From: Trichococcus palustris
GTDB lineage: Bacteria; Bacillota; Bacilli; Lactobacillales; Aerococcaceae
Length of the DNA stretch: 64,000 bases
Direction: 5' to 3'
Assembly: GCF_900114465.1 (NCBI RefSeq)
Contig: NZ_FOTD01000002.1
Span: forward strand, 1-64,000
Shown: piece by piece, positions 17,275 to 24,928 of the stretch
Layout: every line of letters begins with the position of its first letter
How positions within the stretch are numbered: position 1 is the first letter of the stretch
Notes under the pieces: model-generated
Database searches by the model: none
Told to the model about the DNA's origin: nothing
What the model saw: the letters and a program-made list of their open reading frames with translations, nothing else
Position numbers and translations under genes: made by a program

Positions 17275-17775
17275 TCATAAGTTGAACATTTTTCGATATT
17301 CGTTGATGTATTGCTGCTTCCGCTTTCTCAACATGTAAAGGGCGCTTTTGATTTGGTCGGGTTCATCGGCCATATCGAGATCCTCTTTCTGTTTTTCGAT
17401 GCCTTCCACGACCTGTTCGCAGTAGGCAGCTTCCTTGATTTCATCCAAAATGGCGGTGATTTCTTTCCGCATCCGTTCGACACGGGGACCTTCGCCCGCC
17501 TTGATGACATCCAGGTTCGCCAACATGTCGCGGAACGTCAAATGGCGGAACACTTTGCCATCAATGATGCGGATGTATTCTTTGACAAACTCCGTCACCC
17601 CGGGCATACTTCCGTTCAGCTGATACCAGCCGTCATAGAGGACCCACATTCCGGGTGGGTCAGCAGGAATAAAATCCCGTTTTAATTTGTAGACCTCATC
17701 CTCCCCGGTTATTTCTGCAACCCAGCACTTGCTTTCGCTGTTGGCGGGCATCAGATTCAATTTTATATGTGACAT
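17275..17775 (-). CDS. Soluble protein of unknown function (166 aa)
   Basis: It begins MSHIKLNLMPANSESKCWVAEITG and continues with a mixed alpha/beta part, then a long charged helical C-terminal half (about residues 90-160, rich in Glu/Lys, ending KRKQQYINEYRKMFNL) that could form a coiled coil. No signal peptide, membrane segment or motif that I recognise. It has a clear terminator and is monocistronic. Confidence 0.65.
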   Translation of the reverse strand: MSHIKLNLMPANSESKCWVAEITGEDEVYKLKRDFIPADPPGMWVLYDGWYQLNGSMPGVTEFVKEYIRIIDGKVFRHLTFRDMLANLDVIKAGEGPRVERMRKEITAILDEIKEAAYCEQVVEGIEKQKEDLDMADEPDQIKSALYMLRKRKQQYINEYRKMFNL

Positions 17776-17869
17776 GGATCTATCCTCACTTCTCTTTATT
17801 TTTAGCCTATTTACCTTTTTTTATTTACTAGAACGTCAACCGTCTATCTTAATCCCAATAATAGTACCG

Positions 17870-18041
17870 TCAACAACCCATGACTTTCACCTACGGTGAA
17901 CTTTTCTCCGAAAAGAAAGCCACAGGCTTGTGAGCCTCTTGCGAGGCTCTGGTTTATATACAGCGGACTACGCATCCAGTGACACGCCCTTTCATCCTAG
18001 CGAGAGGAACTGTCAGGTACCAAGCAAACCTGTTTCTATGG
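17870..18041 (-). ncRNA. Probable TnpB guide RNA (omega/reRNA) region
   Basis: In IS200/IS605 elements the RNA used by TnpB is made from the 3' end of tnpB through the RE, with the flanking host sequence as guide. Here the ~170 bases after the tnpB stop contain a stable hairpin GAGCCTC-TTGC-GAGGCTC (17932-17949) and the RE hairpin (17886-17900). This is inference from family architecture; exact ends are not visible. The guide would be read leftward from about 17868. Confidence 0.5.
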
Positions 18042-19343
18042 TTAAGCAGCCACCAATGGTGGTGCCAATAATACTTCATCAATCCAACGAATACCATAAT
18101 TGCGTAGGTTCAACCCAGCGTTATGGTCTCTGTCGTGCCATTCATGACAATTATCACACGTCCAATCACGTGTGGAAATATCGCCATTGAGGGCTGTATT
18201 CTTCACACCACAATCAGAACAGATTTGTGTTGAAGCAAAGGTTTTCGGTGTTTTCACGAAATATTTCCCCTGTATCTCAAGTTTGTACTTGAGATACAGG
18301 CGGAAGTTACCGAACCCATTATCTTGTTGGTTTTTCGCCAACTTCAAGGTTTGTCCGATTGCACGAAGGTCAAGGTCTTCCACCACAACCATGTCATAAC
18401 GATTTGCGAGGGCATAGGCCTTCTTATGGAGCCAATCTTTCCGTTGGTTCACAACTTTCGTATTGCGTTTCGCTACTACCAAACGTTGACGCTCCCATCG
18501 TTTAGAGCCTTTTACCATGCGGGCTAGTTTACGCTGTTCTTTTGCTAGACGTTCTTCCATGACTCGATAGTAGTGCGGGTAATTGGCTTTCTTACCTTCA
18601 CTGTCTACGAAGAAATTGGCTTGTGAATAATCTAGTCCAAGAATACGTTCAACAGCAGGGATCCCAATGCTTTCGACTTCCATTTCAAACGCAACAGTGA
18701 TGGATACTTCGAATTTCCCTTGAGAGTTCGTTGTTACCGTAACGTTCTTGATACGACTGCCCTTTGGTAAGGGACGATGTGTATTCAATTTGATGGTTAC
18801 TTCTGACAACTTACTCTTTCGGGCAGTTGGAAGATGGAGAACTTCGTTCTCATCAATGAAGATATTGTCATTTTGGTTGAATGTAGTATAACTTAACTTA
18901 CTGTTCTTACGAGAATGGAATTTCGGCATTCCTTTAAGGTCGCGGAAAGTAGGCTCGATCCCAAGCGTTTTCTGACGTTTCAGTGCAGACTTCTTGAATT
19001 GTCCTTTGAACGCATTCTTGTTGAATGTGGAGATTGCTTTCTTGAAATGCTGTTTCGCTTCGTTCGAAGCGAATGCATCCACTTCATAAAGGTACGCGTC
19101 CCCTTCCTCATTCACACGCGTTTGCTTGAATTCTTTGACTGTCGGCATACCCATTTCTTTGAAAGTAGGTAGTTTGTCACCTATGGTGTAGCCATTCTTT
19201 TCAAGATACTCATATAAGTGAGCGGTATGAAGGTTGTACATCAAGCGGTCTGCGCCAAAACATTGAAAGAAGTAGCTTTCTACTTCTTCAGACATTGGTG
19301 TTCCGCTATACACATAACCACGATGGACTGTTTCTACTGTCAT
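18042..19343 (-). CDS. tnpB: TnpB RNA-guided nuclease of an IS200/IS605 element
   Basis: A 433-residue protein, full length for the family. The RuvC catalytic acids are all present: Asp in RILGLDYSQANFF (about residue 230), Glu in MVVVEDLDLRAI (about 316), and Asp in HDRDHNAGLNLRNYG (about 408). The zinc-ribbon cysteines are intact (CSDCG and CDNC). TnpB makes RNA-guided cuts at the excision site and so keeps the element in place. ATG 19343 has AGGAGG at 8 bases. The partner TnpA is broken, so this nuclease may act without active transposition. Confidence 0.92.
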   Translation of the reverse strand: MTVETVHRGYVYSGTPMSEEVESYFFQCFGADRLMYNLHTAHLYEYLEKNGYTIGDKLPTFKEMGMPTVKEFKQTRVNEEGDAYLYEVDAFASNEAKQHFKKAISTFNKNAFKGQFKKSALKRQKTLGIEPTFRDLKGMPKFHSRKNSKLSYTTFNQNDNIFIDENEVLHLPTARKSKLSEVTIKLNTHRPLPKGSRIKNVTVTTNSQGKFEVSITVAFEMEVESIGIPAVERILGLDYSQANFFVDSEGKKANYPHYYRVMEERLAKEQRKLARMVKGSKRWERQRLVVAKRNTKVVNQRKDWLHKKAYALANRYDMVVVEDLDLRAIGQTLKLAKNQQDNGFGNFRLYLKYKLEIQGKYFVKTPKTFASTQICSDCGVKNTALNGDISTRDWTCDNCHEWHDRDHNAGLNLRNYGIRWIDEVLLAPPLVAA

Positions 19344-19358
19344 TGGTTTCACCTCCTA

Positions 19359-19758
19359 TCAGTTTTGTAGTTGGCTTTGGATGTATTCCCGTACCTGTTC
19401 CTCAGTATTTTCGCTGACTGTCGCAATGAAATAACTAGGATTCCACATGTGTCCACCCCAGAAGTATTGCTTCATTTCAGGGTGTAGCTTAAAAAGTCGT
19501 CTTGCTGACTGACCTTTGAGCGTTTTAACTACTGACTGCATATAGTGTTGCGGTTTCATTGAAATGAGAAGGCGGATATGGTCTTTATCCGTTTCCATTT
19601 CTTCCACTTCAATCCCTTGTGCAGCACAGATGTCTCGCACGATTTGTTTGAGTAATTGCTCTGCTTGATTTACTAGAACTTTACGTCTGCACTTTACACC
19701 AAACCAAATGGAGCTGCAAGGAATAGACATACCCTCGACCGTGTTTGACTTCTGCCAA
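19359..19758 (-). pseudogene. tnpA: TnpA (Y1 HUH transposase), frameshifted, catalytic His lost
   Basis: From about 19758 the complement reads LAEVKHGRGYVYSLQLHLVW, the normal TnpA start. Near 19690 a two-base loss shifts the frame, and the rest continues as CRRKVLVNQAEQLLKQIV to WGGHMWNPSYFIATVSENTE with a normal C-terminus. The HUH metal site, usually DHVHL, reads DHIRL, so the second His is Arg. Both defects point to an inactive transposase. The surviving C-terminal part alone (19359-19730) lacks the normal N-terminal strand. Confidence 0.75.
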
Positions 19759-19909
19759 AGCGATCACTTCACAAGAACAGTATACGAAAATATGTTCGGT
19801 TTTTCAAATCATACGTTATTATTTAAGTTTTATGAAATCAAGGTTAATAATGAATGTCAGAAAGTCATATGTCGGTCTTTGAGGTGCCTGAGGCCCCCTG
19901 ATTCCGAAC

Positions 19910-19949
19910 GGCGATTCATCTCATGACTAAAGTCACGAGATGAATCGCC
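19910..19949. repeat. LE hairpin of the IS200/IS605 element
   Basis: GGCGATTCATCTC and GAGATGAATCGCC form a perfect stem with an a/c mismatch, then TGAC-TAAA-GTCA on top. The core matches 153-172 and 7692-7712. Confidence 0.7.
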
Positions 19950-20000
19950 TAACTCCTAAAAAATAATAGAGGCTGGGACAAAACCCAACTGAATAAAGAA

Positions 20001-20043
20001 AAAAGTAGTGAACTTACCTGAATTGGGTAAGTTCACTACTTTT
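20001..20043. terminator. IS1182 left hairpin (read-through block)
   Basis: AAAAGTAGTGAACTTACC pairs with GGTAAGTTCACTACTTTT (18 pairs) and is followed by T residues. It would stop outside transcription from entering the transposase gene. Confidence 0.75.
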
Positions 20044-20134
20044 TTATCCTCCTACGGAGGTTTCTTGTAAACAAAAAGGATACCTTTTGATAGAATTACA
20101 GTAACGACACAATAATCGATCGGAGGGTATCCTT

Positions 20135-21865
20135 ATGCTTAAATATTATACTATGAACCAAGTTGTTTTGCCTATCGATTTAGCGGTAAAATTACAAGAA
20201 AATGATATCGTTTTCTCGGTGGATGATGTAGTGGAGAGTATTCCACAAGAAGCCTTTGAAGCTTTCGTCCGTCAAACGGGTTGTCCCGCCTACCATCCTC
20301 GAATGATGATGAAAATCATCCTGTGTGCCTACACGCAATCAGCTTTTTCCGGAAGAAAAATCGAAGGTTTGCTCCGCGACAGCATACGGATGATGTGGCT
20401 CGCACAAGGTTATGAGCCCACCTACCGCACCATCAACCGTTTCCGGGTGAACCCTGCGGTTCAAGAACTGTTGCGCCAATGCTTCGTGCAGTTCCGGTGC
20501 CAACTGGTGCAGGAAGGTTTAATCGAGGAAGAGGCTATTTTCATTGACGGGACTAAGATTGAAGCCAACGCGAATCGATTCACGTTCGTTTGGCGCAAGT
20601 CGATTGAAAAGTACAGCGTTGCCCTCATTGAGAAGTCCAACCAAATGTATGATGAGCTTCTTGAGAAAGAGATTATCCCAGGGATTGAGCGGGAAAGTCT
20701 GGAGGAACTTTCGTCCGCAGAGCTTCTTCAGGTGGCTGAACAGTTGGACGAGAAAATTATAGAGTTTGATCAAGAGATATCGACGACGGAGGCAGGCAGT
20801 GAAAGAAAGCAACTTCGATCCCAACGAAAAATTCCGAAGCAGTATAGCAAACTCATTTTGGAGATGGCAAAGCGGAAGCAGAAATATCAGCGTGATATGA
20901 TGATTTTCGGAGAAAGAAACAGCTACTCCAAGACGGATCATGATGCCACATTCATGCGGATGAAAGAAGATTACATGAAGAATGGCCAGCTGAAGGCCGG
21001 CTACAACGTGCAGGTAGCGACCGAAGGTCAATATGCATTGGCTTACGATATTTTCCCAAATCCCACGGATATGCGCACCTTGATACCTTTCTTGGACACA
21101 ATTGAAGAAAAGTTCTTTTCCTTACTGGAATATACTGTTGCGGATGCAGGTTATGGAAGTGAGCAGAACTATGGGAACATTCTGGATAACCGAGAATCGA
21201 CTCCCCTCATCACTTACAACACCTATCGAAAGGAAAAATAGAAGAAATATCGGAATAATCCTTTCAACTCCTCCAATTGGGAGTACGATGAGAAAGAGGA
21301 TGCTTTCAAGTGCCCCAATGGTCAGAAGCTTCCCTTCCGTTATGTATCCAATCGGAAAGATTCTTATGGCTTCTCTCGAACCTTTAAGGTCTATGAGTGC
21401 GTGGACTGTTCCGATTGCCCCTTGAGAGAGCAATGCACTAAGGCGAAAGAAGGGAACAATCGTACGATCCGCTACAACGAGAAGTGGGAACAACAGAAAA
21501 AAATAATTAAAGATTTGCTTTCGGATGAAAAGACTGGCGCAATCTACGGAAAACGGAAGATCGATGTAGAACCAGTGTTCGGATTCCTGAAGGCTAATTT
21601 GTACTTCACTCGATTCTGTGTCAGAGGAAAGGAAAAGGTGCGCAATGACTTGGGATTTGCGCTCATGGCAGTGAACATGAGGAAATACACTGCCCGTGAA
21701 GCCCTCCTTAGGAGGGAAACTGCTCCAAAATCCTCAAAAAAAGGTTCCGACCACCACAATCTGGTGATTGGAACCTTTTTTTCGTTCACTTCAGCTAGTT
21801 ATGTCCCAGCCTCTTCCTTATATCGCATTCTGTCTTCCCGGCCGCTTTACCGGCTATCCTTTTGA
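20135..21865 (+). pseudogene. IS1182 transposase interrupted by an amber codon
   Basis: It starts MLKYYTMNQVVLPIDLAVK after GGAGGG. The catalytic acids lie at FIDGTKIEANAN, TVADAGYGSEQN and DVEPVFGFLKA, so a DDE transposase. A TAG at 21239-21241 (after TYRKEK) interrupts it between the second Asp and the Glu, and the same frame continues KKYRNNPFNSSNWEYDEKED to 21865, past the IS end. Without suppression the product lacks the catalytic Glu. The continuous frame on both sides suggests a recent point mutation (CAG to TAG would fit). Confidence 0.8.
21736..21782. terminator. IS1182 right hairpin
   Basis: AAAAAAAGGTTCC and GGAACCTTTTTTT pair, with CCACCA/TGGTG inside. Confidence 0.75.
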
Positions 21866-21881
21866 TCGGAATGGTATTTTT

Positions 21882-23963
21882 TTACTTGCCCGCTCCGGTA
21901 TCCTTAACGGTCACCCCAGCTGCGATGGTTTTGTCAGGATTTGCAATGTATCGCTCGCCTTCTACCAATCCATTCAGCACTTCGATGTTGTAATCCGTTT
22001 CGAGCCCAGTCTCGACATACCTTTTTTCCGTCTTGTTGGTCCGGTCTACTGTGAACACGTATTTTTTACCCGTATTCTCTTCAATCTGGACAGCTTCGTA
22101 ATTCACCTGCAAGGTAGCCAGTTTTTCATCCAATATTATTTCCGCATCCGCTTCATAACCAACCTTGATGTTCTCATCCGGATTAGTTATCGTGACCTTC
22201 ACCGTCACCTTTGAATTCTGGTCTGCCGAGGTCAGGGATTTCTCCGCCAACTGGCCGATTTCCGATACAATCCCTTCATATTCCTTCGCTATGCCTTTCA
22301 CCTTGACGGCAGCCTTCTGGCCGACTCTGATGTTCACGCTGTCGAATTGGCTGATGGCCAGACTTATCACATATTCCGTCGCACCGTCGACTATGATGGC
22401 ATCCCCCGCTGTCGGGAACTCATTTGCCTTCACATCCATCTTCGTCACAACACCATCAACATTTGCCTTCAGATCGTTTTCCGCTATCTTGTCGTTCAAA
22501 TACTGGATGTCGGCTTTTAATAGGGCAATCTGGTCCGACTGGTTCGAAATTTTTTCGCCCGCGGTTGCGTCCGTAAAGGTGGCCATGCTCTGGGCATTTG
22601 AGAGAGATACTTCTGCGCTGCGCACGGTATTCAGTCCATCCGAAATAGCTTTTGCCGCCGCATCGTATCTGACGGCCGCTGTACTGTTTGCGTTCGCCAG
22701 CGTAAGCTCTGCACTGCGCACGGCAGCTTCGCTGTCCGATACAGCTTTTACGGCAGCGTCATATTCGATGGCCCCTGAACTTTTTGCATTCGAAAAAGCA
22801 ATTTCTGCACTGCGCACAGCAGCTTCGCTGTCCGAGATTACTTTTGTTGCCGCATCGTAATCGGCGTCGGCTGCATTTTCTGCATTCGACAAGGCGATCT
22901 CTGCGTTGCTTATGGCAGTTTCGGCATCGATGACCGCCAATTTTGCCGTATTATACCCAGCATTATAGGTGTTTTGTGCACTTGACAAGGCCATCTCTGC
23001 ATTGAGCACCGCATTTCCTGTGTCGGTCACAGCTTGCAATGCTGTTTGATATTGGATTGCGTAAGTCACCGGATCACTGTCGTAAAGTGTTTTGACGACA
23101 GCCAGGTTCGTCTTGGCGGTTTCGCTGGCAGCTTTTGCATTTTCCAAGGCGCATTCCGCTTGACTCAGCACCGCTTCGAGATCCTCCAAAGCCTTTTTGG
23201 CGAGATGGTAATGTGCTTCCGCGCTATCGAGGGCCAGCTGCGCTTGCCCCACCAGATTGTCGTTGGCTATTTCGATATTCTGCAGTCGCTCTACCGCAGC
23301 ATCATAATTGGATTGCGCATTTCCCAGAGCAATTTCGGCCTGGCTCACGTTATTATTGTAGATTGTGCCGATATTATCGAGGTTCCCTTTTGCGGCATTA
23401 TAATTTGATTGGGCATTCTCGAGTGCTATTTGCACCTGGCTCACCGCATTATCGTTGAGTGTGCTGACATCCCCCAAGTTTTTCTGGGCCGCATTGTAAT
23501 TTGACTGCGCATTAGTGACGGCGATTTCTGCCTGGCTGACTGCGTTTTTGGCGGAAGCTTTGTCCATGTCGGAGCTGCTGCCTGACAGGTATGCAAGCGT
23601 AGCCTCTGCGTTGGACAGGGTGATGGTCTGCTTCTCTAGTTGTTTCCTGTATTCGGTTGAATCGATCCTTGCCAGCACGTCACCTTTTTTAACCGTCTGG
23701 CCTTCCGCAGCCAAAACTTCGACGATCTTTGCGGTCGGGGAGGGATAAATCGTACTGCTGCTCCTCGCTTCAATGTCTCCGGTTATCGGCACAGACTTCG
23801 CCATATGCCCTTTCGAAACCGTATTGAGCGTTACTTCGGTCCCCTTCGTGCTTTGATACCAACTGTATGAAAATACGCCGGTTGCAAGCAAAGCAATGAT
23901 GGCTAGTACGGTGATGATGATCGACTTCCTGGATTTGAATATAGCATCCTTTAGTTTTCCCAT
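21882..23963 (-). CDS. Membrane-fusion (HlyD/MacA-like) efflux adaptor with giant coiled coil
   Basis: A 693-residue protein with an N-terminal membrane anchor (about 13-33), the first half of a lipoyl-like barrel (SVPITGDIEARSSSTIYPSP, EGQTVKKGDVLARID), and a very long alpha hairpin (about 115-470). The second half of the barrel (NVDGVVTKMDVKANE) and C-terminal beta domains follow. The hairpin is built from 32-residue repeats: four similar units starting NAVSQAEIA around residues 145-270, and three starting DAAVKAVSD near 370-460. It should work with the divergent MacB-type ABC exporter (24218-27277). GAAGGAG precedes the ATG. The insert is far longer than in usual adaptors. Confidence 0.88.
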   Translation of the reverse strand: MGKLKDAIFKSRKSIIITVLAIIALLATGVFSYSWYQSTKGTEVTLNTVSKGHMAKSVPITGDIEARSSSTIYPSPTAKIVEVLAAEGQTVKKGDVLARIDSTEYRKQLEKQTITLSNAEATLAYLSGSSSDMDKASAKNAVSQAEIAVTNAQSNYNAAQKNLGDVSTLNDNAVSQVQIALENAQSNYNAAKGNLDNIGTIYNNNVSQAEIALGNAQSNYDAAVERLQNIEIANDNLVGQAQLALDSAEAHYHLAKKALEDLEAVLSQAECALENAKAASETAKTNLAVVKTLYDSDPVTYAIQYQTALQAVTDTGNAVLNAEMALSSAQNTYNAGYNTAKLAVIDAETAISNAEIALSNAENAADADYDAATKVISDSEAAVRSAEIAFSNAKSSGAIEYDAAVKAVSDSEAAVRSAELTLANANSTAAVRYDAAAKAISDGLNTVRSAEVSLSNAQSMATFTDATAGEKISNQSDQIALLKADIQYLNDKIAENDLKANVDGVVTKMDVKANEFPTAGDAIIVDGATEYVISLAISQFDSVNIRVGQKAAVKVKGIAKEYEGIVSEIGQLAEKSLTSADQNSKVTVKVTITNPDENIKVGYEADAEIILDEKLATLQVNYEAVQIEENTGKKYVFTVDRTNKTEKRYVETGLETDYNIEVLNGLVEGERYIANPDKTIAAGVTVKDTGAGK

Positions 23964-24019
23964 AAGGCATACTCCTTCAGTGCAATTTTCAAATAATTTC
24001 GCGTACTTTCTATAGAATG

Positions 24020-24048
24020 ATTATATCAATTTACGCTAAAAGTAGCAA
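24020..24048 (-). promoter_or_regulatory. Promoter of the adaptor gene
   Basis: On the complement TTGCTA (24043-24048) and TATAAT (24020-24025) are 17 bases apart. Confidence 0.75.
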
Positions 24049-24153
24049 TGAATCGGCGGAAACATTGCAAACGCATTCATTTTTTTATTCTCTTTTCCTT
24101 ATGCTGGATGGCGTCGCCTCTGCAAGAATGCAGAATCCCCGCTCTCCTGTTTT

Positions 24154-24182
24154 TTGACAAAATATTTATACACAAATATACT
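24154..24182 (+). promoter_or_regulatory. Promoter of the ABC exporter genes
   Basis: TTGACA (24154-24159), a 17-base spacer and TATACT (24177-24182). This near-consensus sigma-A promoter is divergent from the adaptor promoter; the ~105 bases between them are the natural place for shared control. Confidence 0.85.
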
Positions 24183-24217
24183 GGAGTTATACAAAGCGGG
24201 TAAGGGGATTGACGGGT

Positions 24218-24916
24218 ATGATAACGATGACAAATGTGACGAAGACCTATAAAAGCGGCGATTCGGAAACCTACGCCCTGAAAGAAATCAACCTGACCAT
24301 CGGCGAAGGGGAATTTGTCGTCATTCTCGGTCCCAGCGGCAGCGGCAAAAGCACCCTGCTGAACGTCATCAGCGGACTCGACACCGTTACTTCGGGGAAA
24401 ATCACCTTCCGTGATGAAGAGCTGACCGACCTTTCTGAAGACGAAATGACCGAATTCAGAAGAAGGCATCTGGGTTTCATATTCCAGCAATACAATCTGC
24501 TCCAGAACCTGAACGTCTACGAGAATATCCAAATCGGTTCCGACATCGGCACGAATCCGCTCGATATCGATGAACTGCTCCAGAAGGTGGGGCTTGAAAA
24601 TGCCCGCAACAAATATCCCAATCAGCTTTCTGGGGGCGAGCAGCAGCGGGTATCCATCGTAAGGAGCCTCGCCAAAAACCCGGATATCATTTTCTGCGAT
24701 GAACCCACCGGCTCCCTGGATGAACAAAATTCAAAAAAAATTCTGCAGATGCTGCAGGATTTGAATGTCGCCTACAAAAAGACGATCATCGTCATCACCC
24801 ACAACACAGGCATTGCCGAAATGGCAGACAAAGTCATCAAGATGAATTCAGGCCAAATAACGGAGGTCATCATCAACAAGGTCAAAAAAAATGCCCAAGA
24901 CATTGTTTGGGGTTAG
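24218..24916 (+). CDS. MacB/LolD-type ABC transporter ATPase
   Basis: A 232-residue ATPase. Walker A is GPSGSGKST (about 38), then the Q-loop (FQQYNLL), signature LSGGEQQRV (about 142), Walker B IIFCDEPTGSLD and H-loop VITHN. The sequence groups with MacB/FtsE/LolD ATPases that drive mechanotransmission or peptide and lipoprotein export rather than import. ATG 24218 follows AAGGGG; ATG 24227 and TTG 24209 are in frame. The permease gene follows 12 bases later. Confidence 0.92.
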   Translation: MITMTNVTKTYKSGDSETYALKEINLTIGEGEFVVILGPSGSGKSTLLNVISGLDTVTSGKITFRDEELTDLSEDEMTEFRRRHLGFIFQQYNLLQNLNVYENIQIGSDIGTNPLDIDELLQKVGLENARNKYPNQLSGGEQQRVSIVRSLAKNPDIIFCDEPTGSLDEQNSKKILQMLQDLNVAYKKTIIVITHNTGIAEMADKVIKMNSGQITEVIINKVKKNAQDIVWG

Positions 24917-24928
24917 GGGTGGTGCATC

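Larger units (their letters stand above)
17868..19950 (-). mobile_element. IS200/IS605 element (tnpA pseudogene plus tnpB)
   Basis: TnpA and TnpB lie in tandem on the complement between an LE hairpin (19910-19949) and an RE region with a perfect TTCACC-TAC-GGTGAA hairpin (17886-17900). Both ends carry CATGACT. Left and right boundaries are approximate because IS605 elements have no terminal inverted repeats. An IS1182 copy begins 18 bases to the right. Confidence 0.75.
19968..21814 (+). mobile_element. IS1182-family insertion sequence
   Basis: Terminal inverted repeats AGAGGCTGGGACA (19968-19980) and its complement (21802-21814) bound a 1.85-kb unit with one transposase gene flanked by two strong hairpins. 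It inserted beside the IS605 LE hairpin, in line with the known preference of some IS1182 members for hairpins. No target duplication is evident. Confidence 0.8.
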
